Positions 26,840 to 37,600 of a stretch of 64,000 bases of DNA are shown one piece after another; positions within the stretch are counted from its first letter, which is position 1; each line of letters begins with the position of its first letter. A model generated the notes under the pieces. The model was not told the DNA's origin. It made no database searches and saw only the letters and a program-made list of their open reading frames with translations. The DNA lies in assembly GCA_049652745.1 (NCBI GenBank), contig JBASEY010000026.1, forward strand, positions 62,001-126,000, in the 5' to 3' direction. The stretch comes from JBASEY01 sp049652745. Its GTDB lineage: Bacteria; CSSED10-310. The position numbers and the translations under genes were made by a program.

Positions 26840-27549
26840 TGGCCGTTGCAACAGATTTCTGGACATGGGTGGCCGCCTTATTGACATTGGCGATCCTAAG
26901 TTTTTTATACAATGACAACAAGCTGTACCGGGCTTCTGAACACCTCTACATCGGTGTCGCCAATGGCTACAGCATTGTTTTAACCTGGTATAACGTCGTT
27001 GTGCCGTATATGGTGGATCCGCTTGTCGGCGCCGGTAGAATCGTACGAGAACAAGGTTTTTTTAAAGCCTTTTTCCAATCCGGCGAGCTGAATGTGCTGA
27101 ATCCTTACCACGAAAGCAACTTCTTCATTATCCTGCCGATGATGGTTGGGGCTTTATACATCACACGTTTTATTCCTAAACTGTCCTGGTTGGTGCGAAT
27201 TCCCATCGGTATATCCATGGGATACTATACGGCGATTTCCATCCCGGCCTCCTTTAAAGCCTCCATAGTCCGACAACTCGAGGCTTCGATTCTGACACGG
27301 ACGGATTTTGACAGTTGGTGGGTGCTGTTCTACGGGCTGTTCATCTTTGTCACGACTATCGCCACTCTTATTTACTTCTTTTTCTCGGCGGAACACAAAG
27401 GTATCCTGAAACCGATCAGCAATATCGGAATTCTTACCGTCATGGTCGGCTTCGGCGCATCGTTCGGGTTCACCGTCATGGCCAGAATATCTCTGGCGAT
27501 CGGTCGATTCATCTTTTTATTCCGAGATTGGCTGGGGATGGTTCATTGA
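26839..27549 (+). CDS. Polytopic membrane protein, unknown (gene 4 of cluster)
   Basis: 236 residues with six or so membrane helices (about 7-23, 42-62, 92-112, 118-136, 158-182 and 195-215). Notable segments are YRASEHLYIGVANGYS, a loop NVLNPYHESN and TVMVGFGASFGFTVMARIS. A GTG three bases upstream is an alternative start. It ends 3 bp before the thioredoxin-like gene. No family recognised. Confidence 0.65.
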   Translation: MAVATDFWTWVAALLTLAILSFLYNDNKLYRASEHLYIGVANGYSIVLTWYNVVVPYMVDPLVGAGRIVREQGFFKAFFQSGELNVLNPYHESNFFIILPMMVGALYITRFIPKLSWLVRIPIGISMGYYTAISIPASFKASIVRQLEASILTRTDFDSWWVLFYGLFIFVTTIATLIYFFFSAEHKGILKPISNIGILTVMVGFGASFGFTVMARISLAIGRFIFLFRDWLGMVH

Positions 27550-27552
27550 CGT

Positions 27553-27996
27553 ATGAACGAATTCAATGTTTCTTTGATCACCTGCCCAATATGCAATACA
27601 ACGTCCAGAGTTTTTAAAGATAAAGCAACCGATAGGATTTTTTGCCCGTCTTGCCAGTTTCCTCTTGATTCGGGACTTCCCATACCGCTCGATGATGTTA
27701 CCATCTCAAAATTTATCGAGATGGCGAAAAAGCCGGTGATGATTCTGTTTTGGGCGCCATGGGAGAAGGAAAGTGAGGAGGTTTTTGAGTTGTTGGCGCT
27801 GGAGTTGGAAATGCCGGACAACCGAATGATTCTGGCATCTGTAGACATTGGGAAAAATCCTGAAAGTAAACGACGATACGGCATAGAAATGATACCGACG
27901 ATTGTCATCATGTCGTTTGGAAGAGAAATCAATCGAATCGTCGGTGTTGTAAGACGGTTTGAGCTTTCCCGGTTGATTCAACAAGATCGCTTTTAA
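27553..27996 (+). CDS. Thioredoxin-2-like protein lacking the redox cysteines
   Basis: 147 residues. An N-terminal zinc ribbon with CPIC (11-14) and CPSC (31-34), as in TrxC, is followed by a thioredoxin fold with PVMILFWAPW, the VDIGKNPESKRRYGI strand and the cis-proline MIPTIVIMSFG loop. The position of the WCGPC active site reads W70-E-K-E-S74, so both redox Cys are gone. It cannot be an oxidoreductase and is probably a zinc-binding adaptor. It follows the four-gene membrane cluster by 3 bp and its stop overlaps the convergent PilZ gene by 4 nt. Confidence 0.8.
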   Translation: MNEFNVSLITCPICNTTSRVFKDKATDRIFCPSCQFPLDSGLPIPLDDVTISKFIEMAKKPVMILFWAPWEKESEEVFELLALELEMPDNRMILASVDIGKNPESKRRYGIEMIPTIVIMSFGREINRIVGVVRRFELSRLIQQDRF

Positions 27997-28346
27997 TCAG
28001 AGTCTTGGGTGTTTTTCATCGGTGGCGAATAGAACACGGCAATTTGAGACCGGTCATATGATATACCCAACCGAATATGATCAGAATTCGAAGATACTTG
28101 CCGAACGGATGCATCGACACTGACAAGATTGCCGTTCATTTCCAAATGCATCGGTATTGGTTTGTTTACTCGATTCACCCCATCTTTGATGGGATCGAAA
28201 ATTATCGTCATGCCTTCCGGACTGATTTCTGTCACCAGTGCGTCGATTTCCAGCGTGAATTTAGCTCGTAGAGGTGTGGTAAGTTTCTTGCGGCCGACGG
28301 CTCGGCGATCGTCAATTTTTTCCTGAGAACTATCGATTTGATTCAT
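27993..28346 (-). CDS. PilZ-like domain protein
   Basis: 117 residues. RRAVGRKK near the N-terminus supplies an RxxxR motif and VTEISPEGM sits where PilZ proteins have D/NxSxxG. The rest is a six-strand barrel-like sequence ending in LGISYDRSQIAVF. PilZ domains bind cyclic di-GMP. Glu replaces Asp/Asn in the second motif, so binding is likely but not certain. It is 26 bp downstream of the GTPase gene on the same strand. Confidence 0.65.
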   Translation of the reverse strand: MNQIDSSQEKIDDRRAVGRKKLTTPLRAKFTLEIDALVTEISPEGMTIIFDPIKDGVNRVNKPIPMHLEMNGNLVSVDASVRQVSSNSDHIRLGISYDRSQIAVFYSPPMKNTQDSD

Positions 28347-28372
28347 AGTTAGATAATTTACCTTTCCGAAGA

Positions 28373-29350
28373 TCAGGTTTTAAACTCAAATATATCGCCT
28401 TCCTGAACGATATAATCTCTTTGCACTTTTTGCCCATCGAATTTGCCGGAGCCCCAGACTCTGGCAAATTTCATTTCATCTGCAAAATCCTTGTGGATTT
28501 CCGATGTGACATCCAGCAATGTCGACCCTTGGCGAAGCACAACGGGTTGATGCATGTTGGGTTCTTGCCCGGGAGCTTTTGTATAGACGCGGACAAGAGC
28601 CAACATCTCAAAAATGTGACGCCCCAGTTTTTGACCATCACCAGGATTATGGCTGGACAGAGTAATAATAGGCAACTGATCAAATGATTCCCGAAGCAGT
28701 TCAAGACTGGTTTCGGCATCAGGCAAATCCATTTTGGTCAAAGCGATCAGAGCGGGTATCTTCACGGTTCTAGCGTGATAGTCGGCTTCTGTATATGAAG
28801 GCACCAAAGAGATTTTCGCGTCGTTCAGAATTCGAAGAACGGTATCCAATTGATCGATGGAGTCTACAGCGACAACGATGAGCGCCATATCACAGACTCT
28901 GACCAGGCTGGGAATCCAAGGTTCAAAAAACTCATCGGAGAGCGGAGGTAAATCAATCAGTTGAAACTGGACATTTTCCCATTGAAACATGCCCGGTAAA
29001 GGTTTTTGAGTCGTGAAAGGATAGTCTGCAACAACGGCGTTTGCATTGGTGAATCCGTTGATTAGAGATGATTTCCCACTATTAGGAGGTCCTACCAATA
29101 CGATTTGGGCTGCACCTTCACGCTGCATATGAAATGAAATGCCTTTTTTGGTTGAACGAGACGATTGATCCAACTGTTTTCGAGCTTTAGAGAGGCGTTG
29201 TTTGATATCTGCGCGCAGTTTTTCGGTGCCTTTGTGTTTAGGTATCGTGCTGTACATTTCTTCCAAAGCGGATATTTTATCTTCTATGGTTCGAGCCGCT
29301 TTATAAAGAGCCTCAGCATTTTTGTATTGAGGTGTCAGGTTCGCCGGCAT
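28373..29350 (-). CDS. DRG/Obg-type GTPase with C-terminal TGS domain
   Basis: 325 residues. A helical N-terminal segment (about 1-75) precedes a G domain with G1 VGPPNSGKSSL, G3 DLPPL and G4 LTKMD. A TGS domain follows (about 245-325, ending VQRDYIVQEGDIFEFKT). This order is that of the DRG family. The ATG at 29350 has GGAGG 6 nt upstream and is preferred over the frame's earlier start at 29380. DRG-type GTPases are thought to act on ribosomes. The G3 motif lacks the usual DTPG/DxxG Gly (DLPPL). Confidence 0.85.
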   Translation of the reverse strand: MPANLTPQYKNAEALYKAARTIEDKISALEEMYSTIPKHKGTEKLRADIKQRLSKARKQLDQSSRSTKKGISFHMQREGAAQIVLVGPPNSGKSSLINGFTNANAVVADYPFTTQKPLPGMFQWENVQFQLIDLPPLSDEFFEPWIPSLVRVCDMALIVVAVDSIDQLDTVLRILNDAKISLVPSYTEADYHARTVKIPALIALTKMDLPDAETSLELLRESFDQLPIITLSSHNPGDGQKLGRHIFEMLALVRVYTKAPGQEPNMHQPVVLRQGSTLLDVTSEIHKDFADEMKFARVWGSGKFDGQKVQRDYIVQEGDIFEFKT

Positions 29351-29488
29351 GTCCGCCCTCCACAAGACATCAATGAACAATAGTAAATAATTATTTTAAA
29401 AACACAAATAAGAAAAGCGGAATTCCGGCTCGACGAAAACTGAAAAAAGCGTTAACATGATAGCAGTGAATCATGCTGGAGACTCACG

Positions 29489-31747
29489 TTGAAATATCTG
29501 AGAATGGCTCAAAAGTTATCACGTCAGGGCGATTATCTGGGCGCTGGTGATCTGTACCAGGAGGGGGGGGATTACGAAAAGGCGTTGGAAATGTATGCCC
29601 GGGCGCGTGCTTATGAGCGCTCGGCAATGCTTCAGAAGCGCCTGGGACGACTTCCAGACGCTGCGGCAAGTTTTGCCAGAGCAAACCAATTCGTCAAAGC
29701 TGCTGAGATATATACCTATTTGAACGAAAATTACAAAGCCGGTGAAATGTATAAAAAGGCGGATAACCCATTGTTGGCGGCGGAAATGTTCGACAAATCG
29801 GGTGCAATAAGTGAAGCGGCATTGATGTACGAGGCTGCGGGCAACTTTAAGCGTGCCGGCGAGTTATACCTGGAGCGCGGTAATTTCAAAAGAGGTGCTG
29901 AGTGTCTTGAAAAGGAGCTGAAAAACCTCGCTTTTTCCATGGATTCACCTCATCATGATTTGCAGAAAACGCGCAAGCAACTGTGCCGATTGTTGGGTAT
30001 TGCCTATGAAAAAGTGGAAAAATTGAATCAGGCAGCACGCTGTTATATGCAAAGTGGAGATTATGATAAGGCAGTGGACATGTGTCGAAAACAGGGAAAC
30101 CTGAAGTTGGCTGCCACCTATTTGGAACAGATGGGAGAGTTAGATGCCGCTGCCAATATTTATCAGGAAATAGGCAAAGAAAACCAAGCAGGATTGTTGA
30201 AAATACAGAACCTTCTTAAAGGCAGACATTTTATGGAAGCGGCTAAATTAGCGGATCAGCTTGGTGAATATGAACTGGCGGCACAAGCTTATGATACGAT
30301 GGGTGAGTATAATAAGGCCGGTGATCTGTATCATCTTGCCAACAATAGCGATAAAGCGATAGAAATGTTCATCAAATCGGAAAATTGGCTAAAAGCATCC
30401 GCTCTTCTGGAAAAAACCGGCAACCCTGGCAGAGCGGCGGAACTCAGAGAAAAAATCGGCGAGATTGAAAAAGCCGCGCAGCTTTATGCGGATGCAGGTG
30501 ATCCATTGAAGGCCGGTGAGATCCTGATGAAGGCGGGAAATTTGGAAGAGGCTATACGAGTGCTGCAGAAGGCTTGGGGTCAGGGAAATCGGTTGCCGTC
30601 ATTACGCAATGCGCTCGGATTGGCTTTTCTTAGAAGAGGGAATTTTGAGCTGGCCTATGATCAATATTTAAAATTCCTTGTCGAGGAAGTGGTGTCAACG
30701 GACAATTTAGAGACAAAATACGAGCTGGCGTGTTCGTTCGAATCAAGGGGTCAGTATGAGCAAGCGCTCAAATTGTACAAAGAGTTATCCGCCTATGATC
30801 TGGATTTCAAAGATGTTCAAAGCAGGCTGGATAACCTGGCTGCGATCGTTGCGGAAAACAAGGACAACAACGCAACAACGATGCCGCACCAATTTGCACC
30901 CGGAAAAGTGATCGCAAACCGATATGTGATCAAAGAAAAAGCCGGCTCCGGCGGAATGGGCGAAGTTTATCGCGCTCTCGATAAAGAACTCAACATAGAA
31001 GTGGCACTGAAGATTTTGAAATCGAAGTATCTTCATAACCCGGAAATGGTTCAGCGTTTTAAACGTGAGGTGACACTGGCTCGAAAAGTTCATCACGAAA
31101 ATGTCATTCAATTGTTTGATTTCGAAAAACTCGAAAACCTTTTATATATTTCCATGGAATTTTTTCATGGTCGTGATTTAAAAGCGATGATCCGAGTAAA
31201 GGATGTTTTCAGCATAGAAGAAATCATTTCTATCATGACGCAGGCCTGCCGTGGACTGTGGGCTGCCCATCGACGCGGTATCGTTCACAGAGATATCAAA
31301 CCTCAGAATATACTTATCAACGATGAAGGAATCGTGAAAATAGTGGATTTTGGAATTGCTATAGTGATTGAAAGCGCGATGGAAACCAATTCGGAATTTG
31401 TCGTGGGAACGCCTGATTATATGAGCCCTGAGCAGGCTAAAGGCGAACCGACGGACCCAAGAAGCGATATTTATTCTTTGGGTACAATCCTTTATGAAAT
31501 GTCGACAGGGAAGCCGCCTTTTTCAAACCCTGATTCTTTCCAAATACTGGTTGACCAGGTCGAAAAACCACCTATTCCTCCGAATGAGATAAACCCCGAT
31601 GTTCCTGTTTGGTTGAACGATTTGATTTTAAAATGTATGAATAAAGAACCGGACGACCGATTTGATTCGGTTCAGATCATCGAGCGTCAATTGGCCACAA
31701 GCGGTATTGCGGAGTTGATGTTGAGCGCCGGTGAAGAGGAAGAGTGA
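29489..31747 (+). CDS. TPR-repeat Ser/Thr protein kinase
   Basis: 752 residues. The first 450 residues are about twenty short helical repeats of TPR/SNAP-like type (for example GDLYQEGGDYEKALEMYARA). The C-terminal Hanks-type kinase (about 476-735) has P-loop GSGGMGEVY, VALKIL Lys, HRDIKPQN catalytic loop, DFGIA and GTPDYMSPEQA. The order repeats-then-kinase is the reverse of the usual kinase-then-sensor layout, and no membrane segment is present. The start is TTG with GGAGA upstream; an ATG at 29504 is the alternative. It ends 2 bp from the convergent FAD oxidase. Confidence 0.88.
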   Translation: MKYLRMAQKLSRQGDYLGAGDLYQEGGDYEKALEMYARARAYERSAMLQKRLGRLPDAAASFARANQFVKAAEIYTYLNENYKAGEMYKKADNPLLAAEMFDKSGAISEAALMYEAAGNFKRAGELYLERGNFKRGAECLEKELKNLAFSMDSPHHDLQKTRKQLCRLLGIAYEKVEKLNQAARCYMQSGDYDKAVDMCRKQGNLKLAATYLEQMGELDAAANIYQEIGKENQAGLLKIQNLLKGRHFMEAAKLADQLGEYELAAQAYDTMGEYNKAGDLYHLANNSDKAIEMFIKSENWLKASALLEKTGNPGRAAELREKIGEIEKAAQLYADAGDPLKAGEILMKAGNLEEAIRVLQKAWGQGNRLPSLRNALGLAFLRRGNFELAYDQYLKFLVEEVVSTDNLETKYELACSFESRGQYEQALKLYKELSAYDLDFKDVQSRLDNLAAIVAENKDNNATTMPHQFAPGKVIANRYVIKEKAGSGGMGEVYRALDKELNIEVALKILKSKYLHNPEMVQRFKREVTLARKVHHENVIQLFDFEKLENLLYISMEFFHGRDLKAMIRVKDVFSIEEIISIMTQACRGLWAAHRRGIVHRDIKPQNILINDEGIVKIVDFGIAIVIESAMETNSEFVVGTPDYMSPEQAKGEPTDPRSDIYSLGTILYEMSTGKPPFSNPDSFQILVDQVEKPPIPPNEINPDVPVWLNDLILKCMNKEPDDRFDSVQIIERQLATSGIAELMLSAGEEEE

Positions 31748-31749
31748 TT

Positions 31750-34656
31750 TTAATCGTTTAAAAGTGATTGCCTGCGCGATTGTTTGAGTATTCCGGCGAC
31801 AATCGGTTGAAGTTTATAAGCTCGTGCTAAAATCGATACAGGATGGACGGTGTCGATACCGGTTGCTGCTTCGATTTGTATTCTGCATGTTCCACAGGCC
31901 GATACAACATAATCTGGTTTTATCTGCAAGATTTCGCGGAACAAACGTGTGCCGATTTTTTGTGATAGCGCATAGTTTCGCTTTTTCATGCCGTAGGTTC
32001 CGGCCATACCACAGCAAAGAGGTTCCAGGCGATGGATTTTCAACCCCTGAACCATCTCCAATAAACGGATAGGATATTCGCCGATCCCCATCGCACGAGC
32101 ATGACAGGGTTGATGGACAGCGATGGTTTTTTCTATTGGTTCAAAGCGGGTATCCAACTTGCCGCTACTAAGCAGTTCAACCAGAAATTCGTGTATGTCC
32201 ACCGTATCGGCCGCAACCTCATGTGATTCGTGTGTGTGTAACAATCCAGTGTATTCATGCCGCAATGTCATGCCGCAACTGGGAGCACTGGTGACAATCC
32301 GAATACCGCTTCGGGCGACATCGTGCAGAATATTGACATTATATTCCGCCTGAGATTTGATGGCATTTCTCATACCAGACGACAACCCCGATATTCCACA
32401 ACACTTCAGCTCCGGTATAAATGGAGTAAAGCCGTGGTGAGACAACACGGCCAATGTTGACGCGCCTTCACCGCGGGGATCGTTTGCTTCAGCGAAGCAA
32501 CCAGGGAAATAAACGATAGGTTTTCCTGCGCCGGAAGATATCTCTTGAGCGATAGAACTCAAATCCGCATCGTCGAAGGGGGCGAGTTTGACCCGGGTAT
32601 CCAACGAAAGGCTTTTTTCAAGGACTTTTCTCAATAACGTAGTGTTTAAAACAAAATTAACCGTGTTGGGCATCATACGGCCGAGAGAGCGGATAAGTCC
32701 TGGTTCCGACATCAATCTATCAGCTAAAAAAATACCGTTTTGATCATTGCAGACTTGCTTAGCCATCTGCATCAATAGGGGAATATCCACATTGGAGGGA
32801 CATTCTGTAATGCATGTATTGCAATGAATACAGTAATCGAAAATCGATCGATGTATAGGTGACACCGCTTCGTTTTCTGTCGGAAAGCTTGAACTGATGA
32901 TCCGGATTAATAGGTTAGCCTTGCTGCGTGGCGTGGTTCGCTCATCGTAGGTGGCGAGAAAAACGGGGCAATACTGCCTACAAGCGCCACAACTGCTGCA
33001 TTTAAAAAGGTTCTCCTGGATAATTTCAGTTTCGGGAAATGTTTCTGTATGTCGAACATGAACCATGTCCGTTATTTTCAGATTGTCGGTGAAACGACGC
33101 GAATCCGTCTGAATTATCTTACCGGGATTAAAAATCATTTCAGGGTCAAAAAGCTTTTTAATACTTTCAAACACCGGGTAAAGTGTTCTGAAAAAGGATT
33201 TGAGAAAAGGCGTTCTCAGCAACCCATCACCATGCTCTCCAGAAAGCGAACCGCCGTATTCCAGGATCAGGTCATGAGTAAAATCCGCCATTTTTGTCAT
33301 TTTTCGCACAATATCCGTATCGTGAATATTAAACAATGGGTTGACATGTATATGTCCGTCGCCGGCGTGCCCGTAAATGACTCCTCGTATATCAAACGTT
33401 TTGAACATGCCATGCATTCGTTTGATATAATGAGATAGATTTTCCAGTGGAACCACTGTGTCTTCGATAAATTTTATCGGTTTATACGGGGCTGGATAAC
33501 GGTTCAGTATCGGACTGGCTGATCGGCGCACTCTATCCAATCTTTCACGCTCAAGCGGCTGGATTCCTCGTCGTGAGGCTATTGCCGGGCGTCCCGGTCC
33601 TATAAAAAACCTTTCGATGGCGCTAATTTTATCCATGATCTCATCAAAAGTCGGATCGTCGAATTCGATGAGTAACAAGGCTTGGAGATTTCGCGGAAAC
33701 GGAATTCCCACATCAAACGATGTCTGCCTGACAAGGTCGATAAATGTAGATTCCATAAGCTCGAGCATACTGGGGTTGAAGGAGGTGATGATCGGAACGG
33801 CTTCACAAGCAAGCTGGACGGAATCAAACATCAAAAGGAGCATACCGACATTTTGAGGTCTGGGTCGTACAGCCAGCTCAAACCCCGTAAATACTCCCAA
33901 GGTTCCTTCAGAAGCTGCCATCAAATTCGCCAAATGAATTCGATCGTCGTCGATCAGATTATCCACCCGATAACCGCTGGAGTTCTTACGGGTTTTCGGC
34001 ATATAGTCCCGGATCACATCGGCGTTTTCCTTCAAAATCCGATATGCGCCCTCGACCAAAGTGCTTTGATAACGATCCAAAAGTTCATTTTTAGCGATAT
34101 TGTTATGGAAAGTTATTTCTTCACCCGTTGCACAGATAGCCGTAACCGAATGAATATAGTCGCGTGTAGAACCGTATTTTACCGAATGGGGCCCAGCAGC
34201 GTTGTTTCCAACCATGCCTCCCAAAGTCGAGTACATGTAACTTGAGGGGTCAGGGGGAAAAAACAGACCATGCCTGGCCAATGCCCGATTCAAATCGTTC
34301 TGGACAACTCCTGGTTCGGCAACGACGGTCTGTTTGTTGGTGTCGATCGATAAAATGCGGTGCATATAGCGAGAAAAATCAATAATGATGCCTGTGCCCA
34401 GGCATCCACCGGTCAAGCCTGCACCTGCGCCGCGAGGTGTTACCGGTATACCGAGTTCTCCCGCTATTTTAACGGTTTTGCGAACATCGTCACCATCACG
34501 CGGCATGACGACGGCGGTCGGAAAAACTCGATACATACAGGCTGCTGTTGAATATTGAAGCCTGGTTTGATCATCGAAACAGACATCTCCGCTGAGGAGC
34601 GATTTCAACTCCGATCTCAGTTGGCGGATTGTTCGCCGGTTAGGGGGTGATTTCAT
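31750..34656 (-). CDS. FAD-linked oxidase fused to 4Fe-4S/CCG-domain subunit (YdiJ/GlcD-GlcF type)
   Basis: 968 residues. The N-terminal PCMH-type FAD domain (about 40-270; TPRGAGAGLTGG) and an FAD-oxidase C-terminal domain with the HAGDGHIHVNPL motif (about 300-540) are followed by a ferredoxin-like region. That region has CSSCGACRQYCP (about 552) and CIHCNTCITECP (about 608). Two cysteine-rich CCG blocks end the protein (ELKCCGISG, PLCCGMAGTYG), with a final CGTC. This is the fused GlcD-GlcF plan of D-2-hydroxyglutarate or D-lactate dehydrogenases (YdiJ type). The exact hydroxy acid cannot be told. Confidence 0.88.
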   Translation of the reverse strand: MKSPPNRRTIRQLRSELKSLLSGDVCFDDQTRLQYSTAACMYRVFPTAVVMPRDGDDVRKTVKIAGELGIPVTPRGAGAGLTGGCLGTGIIIDFSRYMHRILSIDTNKQTVVAEPGVVQNDLNRALARHGLFFPPDPSSYMYSTLGGMVGNNAAGPHSVKYGSTRDYIHSVTAICATGEEITFHNNIAKNELLDRYQSTLVEGAYRILKENADVIRDYMPKTRKNSSGYRVDNLIDDDRIHLANLMAASEGTLGVFTGFELAVRPRPQNVGMLLLMFDSVQLACEAVPIITSFNPSMLELMESTFIDLVRQTSFDVGIPFPRNLQALLLIEFDDPTFDEIMDKISAIERFFIGPGRPAIASRRGIQPLERERLDRVRRSASPILNRYPAPYKPIKFIEDTVVPLENLSHYIKRMHGMFKTFDIRGVIYGHAGDGHIHVNPLFNIHDTDIVRKMTKMADFTHDLILEYGGSLSGEHGDGLLRTPFLKSFFRTLYPVFESIKKLFDPEMIFNPGKIIQTDSRRFTDNLKITDMVHVRHTETFPETEIIQENLFKCSSCGACRQYCPVFLATYDERTTPRSKANLLIRIISSSFPTENEAVSPIHRSIFDYCIHCNTCITECPSNVDIPLLMQMAKQVCNDQNGIFLADRLMSEPGLIRSLGRMMPNTVNFVLNTTLLRKVLEKSLSLDTRVKLAPFDDADLSSIAQEISSGAGKPIVYFPGCFAEANDPRGEGASTLAVLSHHGFTPFIPELKCCGISGLSSGMRNAIKSQAEYNVNILHDVARSGIRIVTSAPSCGMTLRHEYTGLLHTHESHEVAADTVDIHEFLVELLSSGKLDTRFEPIEKTIAVHQPCHARAMGIGEYPIRLLEMVQGLKIHRLEPLCCGMAGTYGMKKRNYALSQKIGTRLFREILQIKPDYVVSACGTCRIQIEAATGIDTVHPVSILARAYKLQPIVAGILKQSRRQSLLND

Positions 34657-34678
34657 TTCGTAACACGTCCTGAGCTAT

Positions 34679-37600
34679 TCAATCGCTGATGGTGAGATAA
34701 GGCCATAAATCACTTCGTTTTCCCTCGGAATCTGTAGCACGAAGTTGGAATGGATAGGAACCGGGGTCAATAATCCCAGGCCCGATATAAACTGAAAGGC
34801 CGAAGATGTTGTCACCGGCGCCGAAGTCATTGTTTTTCCCGTTGTCGTGCAACAAAACTCCGGTCGGCAAACCTTGGTAATACAGCTCGACGGTTTTTAT
34901 TGGAAGGTCACCGGTTACGAAAGCCAGCATCGTAAACCAACCTCCTGTCAAAGCATGAATTCTCGTGTCCATAAAACCTGCCATGAAGATTTTGGGGTTG
35001 TTCAGTGCCATAGAAGATTTTTCTTTGGGACTGGATGTTTCCAGTGATTTTTCCCACCATTCGGATTGATATGTTTGAGAAAAATCATAACCAGGCTCAA
35101 CTGTGAGAAGTGGCCAGATGTGGCTGTCGAACCCTCGGGAATCATAAGCGACAATCCGCAGTTGAAGTCTGAGCAAACCCTCTGGAAAACCGGAAGTAAC
35201 CGGCGGCAGATCGAATGTTATGCCGAAGATTCCATCACCGGCACCAAAGTCTCCGTGTTTGCCGTCATCGAATAATTCCGCGATAATCTCCCCGCCAAGC
35301 ATGAGATACACGTTTTCAACATCGTTTTCCGGGTCGGTGACCCAGGCCAAAACCTGTATCTGACCTCCTGTGTTCAACCTGTATGCAGTGTTTCCGAAAC
35401 CAGCCATTTTGATGACCGGCTCAATAGGAGGTCGTGGCGTCGGTGTCACGGTCGGTGTGCGTGTCGGCACCGGTGTCCCGGTTATCGTCGGGGTTGGTGT
35501 CGGCTCTGCACAATCATTGGCTCTGCCTGCACTGGGATCGCTTATTTGCCAGTTAATACTGGAATCCCTATCAGCTCCGTCCGGGCACAAGTTTATCGAG
35601 TATCCATCCACATCCGAAATCGGAATGAAATCTCCCGCCGTCCAAATACCCGCCGAAACAGCCGTGCTCTCCCATGTTTGACCTCCCGCGCCATAGGCAA
35701 TATAGTCCACAATCGTGCCGACGCCGTGGGTGTTGCTGTTGAACAAGGCGATATAACCGGCGCTGTTGCCCATATTGGTTGCGGGCCCGGTGAAAAGTTC
35801 CGTGTCGGTATCCATGCCTGAAGTGTTGATGTGGATGGTTACAAAAGCGTGAGGGTTAAGCACAAAGGCAGGAAACGTATAATATGTCGAAGAATCAGGT
35901 TTTAGATCATAACCTGTAAGGGTTATTGGATACGAACTGTTGTTATACAACTCCACAAATTCCTTCCCGGTGTCAACGCCTGAAGGGTCGAACAACACCT
36001 CGTTTATTACGACGCCGAATCTGGGTTCCGGGGTAGATGTCGGGGCTGGTGTTTGAGTCGGAGTGCCTGGCTGAGATGTCGGCGTTACGGTAGGTGAAGG
36101 CGCGGAAGAACAGTTGCGGCTGTTCATGGTTGGTTCACAGCAGGACCAGTTGTCCGAAATATTGGTATCCACACCATCCGGATTCAGGTTGATGGAGCGG
36201 CCTTCTTCACAGAGGTCGACAAAGTCCCCGGTTGTCCAAATACCTGCGGTCACCGCCGCCGACTCCCAAGTTTGTCCGCCGGCGCCATAAGCGACATAAT
36301 CGACAAGAGTTGAATGACTATGAGTCGAGCTGTTGAACAATGCAACAAAACCGGCAGAATTACCCATGTTGCCCGTTAAACCGGTGAACAGCTCATTATC
36401 CGTATCTTCGCCGTCTGTATTGATGCGAATGGAGACACGCTCACCCGGGGAAAGAATAAAAATTGGAAAAGTATAATAAGATGAAGTGTCGGGTTTGAGA
36501 TCATAGCCTGTCAGATCGACAGGTTGATTGGAAACGTTAAGGAGTTCGATAAATTCTTTTCCGGTGTCATTGCCGAGAGGGTTAAAATGAACCTCGTTAA
36601 TGACGATCGATGTTTGTGTCGGCTCTGCTGTGGGTGTAGCGGTAGGACCCGATGTTGAGGTCGGCGCCGGAGTGAAGGTTGGTGTGCCCGGGCCGGCCGT
36701 AGGGGTCATGGTTGGCGGTGGAGTGTTTGTTGGTATTGGGGTTGGTGTTGGTTCACACAATTCCATCAGGCTGATATCGTCGACATAATACGAGATTTCC
36801 GTATTTCCATAAAAAGCGATTCGAACACGAGCGGAGACGGCGGTATCTGGAGCAACGGCGATGGTGGAAATTTCCTGCCATCCAGGTTCATCGACAGAAT
36901 AGGGTGAGTAACTATTGGATACGAACCCTTGTCCTCCTGGTTCTGAAGCCCAATAGATCCAGGCTCTGCTTCGGTTGTCCGGTTGTGTGTCGGTATCTAT
37001 CAACCAATAAGACAGACGATATTCCGATCCTGGCTTGATGGCATAAGGAAGAATTTGCTCAAAAAACTGCGTTCCGGATTTTAGTTTGGTAATTTTTCCT
37101 GAAAAACTATCACCGTGAACAGGATTTTCCGACTGCTCGACGGACAGGCCGTTATCGAATAACCAGAAATCAGGAGGGCTGTCCGGGCCGGCGCTCCATG
37201 TTTCCATATCACCGTTCCAGAGAAGCTCGTGATCACAGGGCATGGTCGGAACGGGAGTTGGCGTAGGCGAATGAGAAGGGGTTGTTGGAGTTGGAGTCGC
37301 TGTTGGTATGGGAGTCATTGTCGGTGTATCCGGAGGCGGCGTTGCGGTCGGAGAGCCTGGAATGGAAGTGGAGGTAGAAGTCGGCTCTACCGTAGGGGTA
37401 TATGTCGGCGGTGTGGTCGGCGTATTGGTTGGAGGGAATGTCGGTACGGGTGTCTCGGTTGGGTTGGGCGTGGGGGTGCTTTCTTCCATTTCAATCAAGC
37501 TGATCTCATCCAAATAATATTCGACGCCGATATCGCCATAAAAAGCGATTCTAACTCGAGCGGAAACGGCGTTTTCCGGCGCAGTTGCCGTGACGGAGAT

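Noticed and set aside
35370..37517. Val/Gly-rich plus-strand ORFs (for example 36600-36788 and 37308-37517)
   Set aside because: They are the antisense reading of TPT-type linkers of the lamin-tail gene. No ribosome site or family match.
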